Below, in pieces: positions 9,981-21,209 of a stretch of DNA of 64,000 bases. A model generated the notes under the pieces. The model saw only the letters and a program-made list of their open reading frames with translations, did no database searches and was not told the DNA's origin. Within the stretch, counting starts at the first letter, position 1. Each line of letters starts with the position of its first letter. The translations under genes were made by a program, and so were the position numbers. The stretch covers positions 62,001 through 126,000 of the forward strand of contig MU839139.1 of assembly GCA_030685235.1 (NCBI GenBank), written 5' to 3'. This DNA comes from Copromyces sp. CBS 386.78 (Eukaryota; Ascomycota; Sordariomycetes; Sordariales; Sordariaceae).

Positions 9981-12900
9981 TCAACATCCAAACCCACCAC
10001 CACCACCACCACTACCATTCCCGGAATTATGCACACAAACACTAAACAAGTCGTCCACAAACGTCATCACTACATCCCCCTCCTTTTTTACTTCTACCTT
10101 GCTCGCTCCCAGCCCCAGCACAGACGCACCAACTCCGTTGCTGTACCCCGTGTACATGTATCCCGCCCTTGCATCGAGAGGAAGAGGGAGAGGATTTTGA
10201 TTTTGCAATGCTTGGGGGAAGGAGGTGGAGAGGACGGTGCCTGTTCCGCTGCTGGTGCTGCTGGTGCCGGTGCTGGTGCCGGTGCCCAGACATGGAGGTG
10301 GTGGGCCGGTGCCCAGAGGTGATGGGAGGACGAGGCCGGGGGACATGGAGGTTTGGGGGCGTTCCGGGCGCCGTTTATGTTGTTGCGTCTGGTGGGATTG
10401 GTGGGGAGAAGCTGATTCGGACTTATGTTCAGTTAGGTGACTTAGGTCGGCTGGGCTTACGGGTGATTCATGCTGGAGTTCAAATTGGAGCTGTGATTGG
10501 GAGGTGGATCCCCAAGGGTCCATGTCGGAGGAGGAGGCGAAGGCGAAGGGGGAGTGCTGGTCACCACGGTCGGAAACATGAACATGAAGTGGGAAGCCCG
10601 TGAAGGGCGACATGCGCCGTGCATGTGTCGATGAGCTGGTTGATTGCGGTGGTGGTCCATGTCGTGACAAGTGGCCGAGTTGGCCGAGTCCTTGACCGAG
10701 ACCGTGACGGACGGGGTGGTTGTGGTTGTGGTTGTTGTGGTTGTGGTTGTGCGGGTAGTGGTGTTTGCGGCAGTGGTTGATCAGGCATTGCTCGGATGCT
10801 TGGTGGTCGTCGTCGTCGTCGACGACGGGTGATTGTGGACTGAGAGGGCTGAGAGGGACGATGGAATCGAGTGGGCATGAGCTGCGACGGTTGGGATTTA
10901 TGTTGTCGTGAGAGAGAGGGCTGACTGGACTGCCCGTGGTTGAGCTTGTGGCCCATTTTGACAGCGGCGTCAGGCCCGCCCCCGTCGTCAATGCTCGAGA
11001 CCGAGACTTTGTCGACCGCGAGGCATGCTTGTTCTGGTTCTGGTTCTGCTTCTTCTGATCGCCCAAATAGCTACTCAAGAACCGGTGCCTCTTCTTCCCA
11101 CCGTGCAACAAATCGAATGTTGTGCCTCCTGCACTACGGCTGTTACCAGAGGTACCATGACCATGGCGGTGAGAACCATGGCGGTGAGAGCCATGACGAC
11201 TCGGCGGCGGCGATCCAGATCCGCTACCGCTACCGCTTGAGATGGTCACAGCCGGGGCCGAGTCATCGACTGACACGGAAACTTCCTGAGAGATCATGAT
11301 GCCGCCGTAGGAAAGCTGTCGGGGCTTTTCGCAAGGGGAGTACGTGTGGAGATGCATGGGCCAGGTCATGAGCTCTCCAGTCCGAGTCGGGGTCGGGGTT
11401 CGTTGTGGTCCCTGTTGTCCCTGCTGCTGCTGTGCTGCTGCTGAGCCAGTAGAAAGTGGAGGGAGGGAACCAAGTCGGGGAGACGGCATAGTCTGGGTTG
11501 CTCCCTTGTTGTTGTCGTCCGAGTTGATGGTGCTGTAGACGTCGAGGGAGTGGGTCGAGATGCTCCGGTGCGAAGAAACCTGGCGGATGTGTTCCTTGGA
11601 GGAAGAGCCCATGTCTTTGCGCTGGTGACGCCAGGGGTGGAGGTCGTGGGACTGGCGCTTGTTTCTTCGCCACGGGGTTATCAATGAAAATGATGAAGGA
11701 TGCCAGGAGGATAACCAGGCGGGAAGGACTCGTCGCTTGGCGACGGCGGTTGTCGGAATCGTCGGCAGGCTGTTCAGGATTGGGTAGATCTCGCGATGGA
11801 CGGACCGGGCGAAAGCAGCGTGGTAGGGCGAGTTCTTGTACGCCAGCTGACGAACCTTGAAGAAGGGCAGGGGAGTGAAGTCGAAATCCGGACAGTTGAC
11901 GGTCTTGTGGATGGGAATCATGATGCAGAAGGCGAGCATGGAGCAAGTGATGGCGCGCGAATCATTGTAGGGCAATTTGCATGGGACTTGGGAGGCCTTG
12001 GCCACCAGCGTCGCCTCATCGAACAGAGTGTCGTCGACAAGGGATCGGAGGTCCTTGATTGCGTCGTACAAGATACGGGCCATCTTGGCGTCTTGCTGGG
12101 CCATCTCCTCGCTGTGTCGGAACCGCTTGAGAAAGTAGGATATCGACAAGCCGTCGTGACGGCGAAGGAAGTCGAGGTCGGCCGAGTCGAGACGTTGGAT
12201 GGGAAGCTTGACGCTCGGGAGCAAACCGCGGGCTTCCTTGCGGACCATGACATGGAATTGCTGGACGTCGACCCGTGCCCGGATGGCGAACAAACCAACG
12301 TGTACACCCGGATCCAGCATGGCGTCTTGCGTGTTTCGTTCCATCGACCTCAGCTTCTCCTCCAACTTGCCCGTCCGGATCTGCATGCTGCTGTTCATGA
12401 TCTTGCACACCTGATGCAAGTCGGCAAAGATATGTCCCGACGCCTCCAGCTTGTCAGCCGCATGACTGCCCTGCACCTTCTTGACCAAGAACATCAGCGA
12501 ACCATGTCCCTGGTCGCCCGTGTGGATCATTCCCTTCTCCGCCAAATCCTCAATGTTCATCTTCTTCTGTGCCGCCATCTCCGCCGCCGAAGCCGAAGTG
12601 GACGTAGTAGTCGTAGTAGTCGAAGTAGTCGAAGTCGACCCCTTCTTGTCAAGCCCAGAACCAGAACTACCGCCGTGAATACTGGCCTCGGAATTCCTCT
12701 TGCTGCTGCGCTCACCGGGACTCTGCCCCCCACTCCAACTTGTACGCGAAATCCCACCCGTCGTCAAAATCTCGTCCCACAAAATGCCCGCTTCGTCCAG
12801 CGGCATGTCCAACTTGGCCGAGAGGTCGACAGTCGCCAGACAGAACATTTCCCGGAATATGACGTCGTAGTCGTCGATGATTTTGCCTTGTTCGTCCATG

Positions 12901-14217
12901 AACTCGATGCCCATGCGCGCTTTGCGCGAGTGCGAGGTGGGACTGTGCGGGAGCGAGGCCAGGTGCAGGTCCATCTTGTCGACCATTTTGGACATGAGGT
13001 ACCAGTCTCGCGAGGCTTGGTAGAGCCAGTGGAAGAGCGGGTGGCCGGTTGAGAAGATGTCGTGTTGGGTCTGTTGCGGTGGCATTACAGGTAGTTAGCA
13101 AAGGGGGATAAAGGCGGGGTTTGTTTACAACATACCTTTTGGAGAAAAGTGGTGGTGATCTCCTCACTTGGCAAGTTACCATCTGGAGTAACGAGGATTC
13201 GGCCATGGTCGTCGAAAATGGCTGCAGCGAGTGTGATCTTTTGCGCTTTGCTGGCGTACACTTTGCGGATTCGGCTCGAGTGGATGGCTACGCCTGCCAT
13301 GACCAAACAACTTGATATCGCCTGTTTTCAGTTTCAGTCAGCCCAGCCCCTTTCTTCCCTCTTCCCTCTTTCCGTTTTCCTGGATTAGTCTAAGGTACTC
13401 ACCAAAAAAGGCACCACAATAATCGTAACATTGTGCGCCACCATTCTCCTCGCATTCTCCAGATTCTGCAACCGATACTCGGTCCCCACGGCCGCACACC
13501 AATGCATCCCCGACACACTCCCACTCAGCACGACGGCGCACCCCAACCGTTTCCACCAGCTATTCGTCCACTGCGCTTTGAAGACAAAGAAGAGCGCCAA
13601 CGCGGCCGTGCTGGCGAAAACGGCAATCGCCGTCGCGCCCACCACGTACCCCGTGTGAAAGCTGCACTTGTAGTTCCTGATGGCGGCGCTGCCGAGGTAA
13701 TGCATTCCGCATGTTGCGCCGCCTGACAAGGCGCCCGCCAGCAGGATGCGCCACCAGGTGACGGGCCTCGCGTTGCCGGTTATGAAGAAGAAGGCGGATT
13801 TCAAGACGATGATGGGCACGAAGAAGGACGCGGCTGTTAGGCCTGCGTTGTAGGCGATCTGGAGAGACACTTGGCCGTTGTGGAGGATGATGGCCCGGTT
13901 ACCTATGTAGTGCTTGCCGACCGAAGGGATGAGGTTAGCAGACAGAGAGAGGGACTGAGACAAAAGGAGGGAAAAACACTCACCATACACCAAATACTCA
14001 CACCCCCCATCGAAATCGCCGCGCCAAAAAGCAACAAATGGTTATAAAGACCCTTCCTCGAAGTCCGCCTGTTCATCAGCTCCAGCGTCGAAATGGCGCC
14101 GCATAAACTGATGACGTAGCTGAGCACGATGATCCCGGGCGAGAGGTGGAAGGGGACTACCTGCCCTAGCAGGTCTTGTACATCTTCAACCTCGGATTGT
14201 GGTGGTGTTGAAGTCAT
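9981..14217 (-). CDS. MHYT-domain membrane signalling-type protein
   Basis: Four exons give 1,339 residues: 14217-13984, 13912-13403, 13321-13136 and 13070-9981. The introns are 71, 81 and 65 nt, all phase 0. Splicing of exons 1 and 2 rebuilds IWCMHYIGNRA, an MHYT-type motif. Further copies read CGMHYLGSAA and SGMHWCAAVG, spaced within hydrophobic segments. The first 260 or so residues hold about seven membrane segments, the layout of the MHYT sensor domain. In bacteria this domain is proposed to bind metal (copper) and sense a diatomic gas. A soluble part follows (residues about 310-720) with no bacterial-type GGDEF/EAL output domain. The last 500 residues are low-complexity Ser, Gly, Pro and His; an Asn-His repeat is encoded at about 10717-10768 and a poly-Gly stretch lies near the end. 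An in-frame ATG at 14316 could add 33 residues. I infer a plasma- or internal-membrane sensor; the signal is unknown. Confidence 0.85.
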
Positions 14218-17062
14218 TTTCGTCGCCGTTTTGTTTTCATCCGTTTCGTTTGGTTTCGTTATATGTGTCTTGTTTTTGGTCGGTTGATGGATGGGTTCAA
14301 CAAATGTTTGTTTCACTTTGTGACGATGATGATGATGAACGATGGACCATTAATGACTCGTGCGTTTGACGGATCGGAAGTGATCTGCGTCAATGTCGCG
14401 TGGCAGCGTGGTATAGTCTAGTAGACTAGTATAGTTGGAAGCTTGGTGAAGCTTATGTTGACTAGGTCATGTAAGTGGAGATCGTAGTTGTTATTGTCGT
14501 CGTCAACATGCCGAAAGGGCAATGTCAGAGGACGTTTAGGCCGTCATTGGTTGGTTGGATTTTGGTCCTTGTTGGAGATGTGTGAGACAGCGATGAGATA
14601 AAGAAAAGCAATGAGTGGTGTGTGATGGATGGGTTCAATTATCTGTGGTGTGATATTGCTTGATCGACGTCAGTTGTCAGCGAAAGGAAAGGAATGTGTG
14701 TCGTTATCGTTTAGTTCAACCCTGGTAGGTAGTAGTAGTAGTCGTCGTAGAGATACATATAGTTGTTAAGAAAAATAAACACAATCAAAACAACAGCCAG
14801 ACCGTTCAGCACGAAAACATGGAAAGTAGAGGTAGGCAAGCGTGTTCGATATATCATTTCTGTAAAAGCCACCACCCCTTCGTTGCATGAAAGCAAAGCA
14901 CAAAAAGAGGAGATGGCGTCAAGTCAGCTGGCCTTCTTCCAAAGCCGGGGCCATCCCCGTTTTCATCACTACACTAGGGCTGACATTGTACACTAGGGCA
15001 CGGGGCGTTCCTCACTCGATCCACGTATGGGTTTTCTCTCCTGATTGTTTGTCCTTTCCAATCGGGGGGCAAAGGCACATACATGTAGGGTGGTGTGTTC
15101 GCTTGTGCTTACAGTGGCTCGAGAGTTGGTTGCCGAGTGGTCGGCAACGTATGATTTGTAGGTCTAGCTATTTGTCTCTTTGTCTGAGATTCGACACTAC
15201 GTACCTTGGCTGCTAGTGCGGCTCTCTCGAGACGGGATGCCAAGAGGACGTGCGTGGGATTCATTTTGTAGGAAAACATGAAGGCTTCGTGCCGAGGGAC
15301 GGCGAGGGTTAGGTAGCACACTACCAAGCTTCTGTCACTACGCATGTCTCACTCAGAGACCGAAAAAAGCCCGTGAGAATGGAATGATATTTTGGTGCCC
15401 GGTTCTCCTTTCCCCCAACTTGCGAGCACAGACACTTGACTACATGGTCCGATCCGTGCCCTTTAAGCCGTCATCTTTCAGTCATTCTCCTTTGCAATTC
15501 ACAAATGAGGACCTCCTTGCTCTTTGGGTCGTGGGGGTGGTTGGTCCGAGCTGTCCAAGTGAGCTGACACCATCGATTCGCCCAATATTCGAAGCCGTGG
15601 GGAGGACTCTTTGACGTCTTGGCAGCTGAACGACCGGGACAGGGCATGTTTCCTGTGGAAAGAAGAGAGACACTTTTCTCTTGGCAGATTTGCTCCGGAC
15701 AAGAACTCGTGATTTCGGCTCATATTATCGTCGTCGAGTCGTCGAGGTGTCGTCGTCTCCGGTTGTCTCCACGATATTCCCATCGCCAAGCCAGTTTGCG
15801 ATGACCTATGTAGCTGGGATATTCGCTGGGAGCCTGGGATATCAGACATGTAAAATGCTGGGATACCGGGGTGAGAAGAGACTTTTTCCCTGGCTTCTAT
15901 CGATTCTAGCGCCGGTGGATCGCCATAACCGATCGTGGTCCGGTTGTTCTAGGCTCCATCGGCATCTGAGGGGCACTGGGGTCGGTCGGTCCACGGCGTC
16001 CGGCATAGCGAAAAGGCCCCGGCGAATCGCGAACTGTTCTTTTGTACGCTTTGCCCTTTCGGGAGGCAGTCCAAGTAAACAAAGGACGTAAATGCCTCGG
16101 TCGAGACTCGAGAGACACCGAACCGGCATGGCTTCTTATCCATCATCAGGAATGAAAATACGGGGCGCTGGGGAGGCGCGTTAACCGAGATGGGTCCTGG
16201 TAGTCCCGCGGGCCTGGAACATTGTGTGCAACTACTGTACTCGCTGCAAGCCATGCACTCTTTAGTGTAAGGCTCTGTATGTCCCAGGAAAAAGCAATGG
16301 TACCTGCATCCCCTGCGAAACATGGGTGATGGGCGACTGGATTCGGTTCGCTAGTCAGTGGCCTTGACCCTGCTTTTGGATAGAGGTGTCTTGGTTAAAG
16401 GCATTGCCATGCATCCAAGCTGAGAAGTGGTGGCGTCCAGTCTCCTTTTGAGTCTTGAGAATCTCATGGAAGCGGAGGGTAGAGTTGGGTTTTAAGAGGT
16501 TCTGGAGGGTTTCAATTGTCAGCATTACGGAACGGACCAACGGACTACGGGACACGGGACGGCACGGCACGGGTTGGGACCGGAGAGGAACTGCGGTGGT
16601 GTCGTTGATGCCTTAGTCTAAAAAGTAAAAGGGAAGCAACAACTGAGGACTCGAGGACTCGAAGACGGGAATTGGGCAAGAACAGACTCATCTTCTCTTT
16701 TTTTCCCTTTCTTTCTCTTTTTCACAAGCGACGAGTCTAAATGCACGCAAATCCCATGCATCTCGCAGCCCAAGAATCTGAAATCTGACAGCCACAGACA
16801 CTGCCTTGGGTAACTCCTTTCCCACCTGAATCCCCTTTTCCAAGTGCCTTCCCAGCCCAACCGTTTTCTTTTTCTTTGTGTTAGCAACAATCTTTTGTTT
16901 CTCGACCTTTTTTTTCCCTCGCCGTTCGAATGCAATCTTTCCAACCACATAGTTCCAACCAGTTCCCAAGCCGCTCTCGTTTCCAACCTCCTCCGGAATC
17001 CAATCCATGCGGCGGACTAGAGCCCGGACCTCCATGTCAGGGTCTGCATGGGCCGCTCAACC
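14218..17062. other. Long intergenic region, no supported gene
   Basis: This 2.8 kb stretch holds the 5' region of the MHYT gene and the 3' flank of the serine hydrolase gene. Overlapping open frames in several frames at 15.5-16.3 kb, and a Lys-rich one on the minus strand at 16688-17035, have no motif or supporting splice structure. I see nothing I can name. Confidence 0.5.
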
Positions 17063-18450
17063 CTAAACGTCCGTCCTCCTCAGCATAGCTAAGGTACCAG
17101 TTCAGTTAGCATCATCTCACAAGTCACAACCAACTCCTCCATCGCACGGGAACTCACCAACGGTAAAATCGACCTCCGCGGGCGTGATACTCCCACTAGT
17201 CGGACTCGGATCAGAACCATGTGCCGACGCCGACGTAGCCGCAGACAAATGCGAGCATCCGCGCTGGTGCATTCCCGGCCTCGTCGTCACACCTCCATGT
17301 CCCTGTTCCTGTCCCGGCCCCAGTCCCTCCTGCCCGTGTTGTTGTCCCTTTTCCTGTCTCTGTCCCTGACCCTCGGCAAACTTGATCATCGCCTCCCTCC
17401 TTTCCTTCCAAGTCAAATGCGCCTCCCGTCGAATCTGTTCTTCAACCTTGGGCACGACGTTCTCCAGGACCGTTCCGAGGCGGTAAACGTTCTCGGCGTC
17501 GCGGGGCACAATGTGGCCCAACCCGTGATCGTACATGACTGCGGTGCGGGGGTCGCAGACGTTGAAGAGGGCGACGGCCGAAGTCAAAAACGCGTCGTCG
17601 CACCCGAAAATGTGTAAGGTCGGTATGTCGATGACGGCGCCGACTTCGTCGAATAGTTGCGCCGTGATGCGCTTGTTGCCTTCGAATTTGAGGGGGGGTG
17701 CGCCGGCTATGAAGATGCCGAACTTTTTTTTTTTTTTTTTTTAGGTTAGCTTCCTTTCTGCTCCTTTTCTCCTTCCTGTGATGATGACATGACAGTATGG
17801 ATGGATGACGACTGGACTGGACAAACCTTGATCCTCCTCTCCCTTCCTTTCTCCCGCAAACACCTCTCTCTCTCCTCGACAATGAAACTAGCAGCCACCA
17901 TGGCGCCCTCGCTGTATCCGATAATGGCATTGATCTCGGGATCGTCATCCACCGTCTTGAACACCCCGTCCAGCGCCTCGCGCCAGGCCTCCTGGTGCCA
18001 GTCCTCCTCCTCCGTCGCGCTCTGCAGCTGCCGCATCGTGTCTTCGGGGTTCAGCCCCCGGGGCACGTGGCGCAGCCGCCGCAGCGTCTCAAAGGCATCG
18101 CCGTGGGACACGTCGAGGAACCGGTACAAGGGCGGTTTGCCAAAGTAGTCTTCCCAACCGGGGGGAGGGCCCACTTCGTGCGTGCCTTGGGAGTAGGTGA
18201 AGGAGCCGAGACCGCGGCGCTTGAATTCTTCGGCAAGAGGACCGAATTGGACTTCAAAGTTCTATCGAGGGGGCAAGAGCTGTCAGTCAGTCTTGTTTGT
18301 GCTGTAGGAAGGATGCAGTTGGATGACATGTTTCGGTGTATGTGAAGAGATGAATTGAGAAGGACAAAAAGGCAAGCAAGAAGGAGGGAGGGTCAGGGAT
18401 CGACAAACCTTTGCGCTGCCATAGGCTCCGGGAAGGCAAAGAAACTTCAT
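17063..18450 (-). CDS. FSH1-family serine hydrolase (alpha/beta hydrolase)
   Basis: Four exons give 355 residues: 18450-18409, 18261-17827, 17722-17158 and 17088-17063. The start MKFLCLPGAYGSAK and the Asn-Phe-Glu that follows splicing are typical of this family. The catalytic triad is visible: nucleophile Ser131 in GYSEG, Asp201 or Asp202 in FGCDDAFL, and His229 in LGHIVPRD. The family cleaves short esters and thioesters; some members (LovG-like) release polyketides from carrier proteins. Residues after about 260 are Gln/Gly-rich low complexity. The last intron has a GTGAGT donor and a perfect GCTAAC branch site; without it the frame would end at 17117 with a different tail. The third exon's acceptor is preceded by 19 A instead of a pyrimidine tract. 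The gene is divergent from the polyketide synthase, 2.76 kb away, which raises but does not prove a shared pathway. Confidence 0.82.
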
Positions 18451-20762
18451 CTCGATTTTCTTTTCTTTTTCTCGTGGAAGCGTTTTTCGGTAACCGTTAT
18501 CCTGAAACAAAAGCCGCGTCGGTTGGTTTGGTGGCCACAAGAAACAAAGGCGTAGAGTTGGTACTGCTGCTGAGGCTGAGAGGTTGATGTGAACACTTCA
18601 ATGACACCGACCGTCCTCTGTCCATTGTTGCCGTTATTATGTCCTTTTGAGGCTGTGTTGGTCTTGGGCAAAAGCTTCGGCCATGGTATGATTCTGAAGT
18701 CACCATTCCCCAATCCCCGGTTTCGTCATTTCAAAAGATGTTGTGCTGGCTTCTGTGATTGACAGACAGGTCCTTCTGTCACATTTCATGCTACCCGTAT
18801 GGAGAATTTCGCCGACAAATAAAAGAACAAGTCTCACTAATGTAAGAAAACTGTACAGAATTCTTAGTCTTGCACTAGTCTCCCAATCCCAGAGACCCCC
18901 AAGCTAGCCAGGGGCGCTCAATGGTAGCTCTACGGGATGTCCTCACACCCCGAGATGGTACGGTGGGATGAGTCGTGGGCTGATTGCCGCTTAAAATGTA
19001 ATTTCTCCGGTTCCATCATTCACCGACATGGCGGGCTTGTCTGTCTGCACTGCTTGCTGTCCATGGTTGATCTATGTCGACTATCGAGGAGGATGGAAGC
19101 CAAGATGGAATCTCTTTGACCGTCAAAACAGTCACTTTTCTGTTCTCTCCAACTTGTTCCCTGGGGGTACTTTTTGTCACGGGCATGCTTTTCTGTAGAA
19201 TCACATGTACTTCAAGGCGAGGAAACGTGCATTCAGAGACCCTTGGTGATGGTAAATGCTACAGTCTGCACTGTATCTGTATGCAGGATTTATCATGTCC
19301 TGAGGAAGTGATTGGTGAATGTGGTCATGTACAGGTAGAGGTAGGTAGGCAGGCAGGCAGGCAAATGCAAAGGTGGCGATAGAGGGCGCCAGGGTGCGGT
19401 GCGTCAATGTCGGTGACATGGCATCTGTCTGCCGTGTGAGGCTGATGCTGACTGACTGACTGCCCACGCTTGACGGACCGGAAGTTGGAAGACGAGTGCA
19501 GGTACGCAAGCGTGGGAAGCACCCAGGGACCGTGCCGTAGTCGGCAGTCATCAAGACGCTGTATGCATCGTGGTGAAAGGAAATGGTTCGAGACAGACAG
19601 GTTGTCCGTCGGGTTCATTCTGGGTCAGTCGTTGATGGAGGGAGCGAGCTGGTCGGGGCCACCAGGACGCGGCGGTTATCAAAGCAGAAACCGAAAAGGG
19701 ATGAACTCCAGTTCGGTCCTCGCGGCCGGGGAATGGTTGCCCATGCCAAGTCGGATCGTCACCCCAAGAGACAGCTTCCATTGTAAACCAGAAGGCACTG
19801 ACTGGTAGGACATTTGGCAGAGGGGCACTTCCTTTCCAGCCGACTGACCCCTCCTCGAGTCACAGTCTAGGTAATCTCTGTGAGGTAGTGGAGAGCTTCA
19901 CAGAGATTCCGGCCGTTCGGTCGCCGAGTCGTATGCATCGAATGTCCGATAGGTACTCCGATATTGAATTGTACCAGCAATCTGCACATGCTACCTACAT
20001 GCCCTCATGTGCTGCTGCCCTCTGTGTTGCCCCAACGTGCTCTGCCATTCCCACTGCGAGATCGGAAGTGGAAGAATCTGAAGGCCGTCGTCACACGTTA
20101 TGTAGTAGGAGCCTTGGGCTTGCAAAGGCCATCTGCCACGGGGTGAAGCCACTAGGTACCTAAACGAGACACATGGACCAGAGACACATATCGACTTTGT
20201 TGCTGCTACCATAGGTACGGAATCTGGGTCGTGATCGGGAAAAAGATGCAAGCACGGTATGGTCTTGACAAATGATACCGGCATGAAGATGGCTTCGGCT
20301 TGGGGTTTTGGAGAGGTTCGTGCAATCTGTGTGTGAGGTTGAATTGATCAAGCATAAGGCGGCAGGCATGAAGAGTGTGTGTGGTCTGAGAAACCTCGAT
20401 AGACACTTGCTTTCCGTGGTGGCTTGACGCTGCCTGCGTCTCATCTGCTGGATCCCCCTGTCCGAAGACTCTCTTACCCTTTTGCCCCTTTTGTCCTTGT
20501 GCTTTCTCCGATGGCTCCGAGATATGTCCAGTGCTCGGTGCTCAAAGTCCAAAGAAAGCGCTGTTAAAAAAAAAAAAAGAAAGAAAAAAAAGGGGTCATG
20601 GGCAATCGCAAGCCCAGGAAGCTATGAAGGGAGGGCCCTTCAGCATCTTTCACCCGATGCTGCAGTCCGGCTGGCATTGACCGCTCCATAAGCACAGCCA
20701 GCTGCCGCCGACATTCGCAAGCAGATACCTATCCACAAGCAAATATAGCATGACCCTCTGGC

Positions 20763-20786
20763 CTCTGCTCTGCTCTGCTCTGCTCA
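20763..20786. repeat. CTCTG short tandem repeat
   Basis: Four to five copies of a CTCTG unit lie in the region between the hydrolase and PKS genes. This is a simple microsatellite with no evident role. Confidence 0.8.
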
Positions 20787-21064
20787 GCGGATGGAAGCGT
20801 GATTATCACCCGTTGACCCTGACACTCCCTTGTGGCTGTACACCGTGGCTGTCTGTCCAACTTAAAAGAACTGACCTCTCGGAAATCCCTTGGTGGATGT
20901 CGTTTCTCAGAAAGACGATTAGTAACGCCTCCTTGACGAGGGGACGGGACTCATCAAAGTGACCGACATCTCAATCAAGCCAGCCACTGTACTGCCATCA
21001 AATTTTCCAACAGTGTCTGTCGCTGATGGTCGTCGTCGCTGCTCTCCTCGGCACTCGTTAAAGG

Positions 21065-21140
21065 CTTCTTTCTCCCACTTCTCATTTCATCACCTCCCTC
21101 TCATCTCTTTCAGTCCCTCTGACTCTCTCTGGTTTTCATG
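21065..21140 (+). promoter_or_regulatory. Pyrimidine-rich leader before the PKS start
   Basis: This stretch is dominated by C and T (TTTCTCCC, CTCTCATCTC, CTCTGACTCTC) 70-145 nt upstream of the start codon. CT-rich tracts close to transcription starts are typical of filamentous fungal genes. No TATA box or pathway-specific binding site could be identified by eye. Confidence 0.35.
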
Positions 21141-21209
21141 TTCATCACTTGCTCTCTCAGTTGGCTCCTCATTCCCAACAATCCAAACGACCCATCATCA
21201 TCGTAGAAA

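Larger units (their letters stand above)
18451..21209. other. Shared divergent upstream region of the hydrolase and PKS genes
   Basis: No gene was found in these 2.76 kb. The interval contains a GGCA tandem stretch near 19347-19363, a CTCTG repeat at 20763-20786, a poly-A tract near 20564-20590 and a pyrimidine-rich segment at about 21065-21140 just before the PKS start. Both flanking genes point away from it, so it should hold both promoters. The length is compatible with separate or shared control. Confidence 0.5.

Noticed and set aside
11796..13052. 418-codon plus-strand frame opposite the MHYT gene
   Set aside because: Antisense shadow of exon 4, whose own translation has splice support and continuous sequence.
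16618..17035. Two overlapping Lys-rich minus-strand frames after the hydrolase gene
   Set aside because: They overlap each other in different frames over the same bases and match nothing; most likely hydrolase 3' flank.
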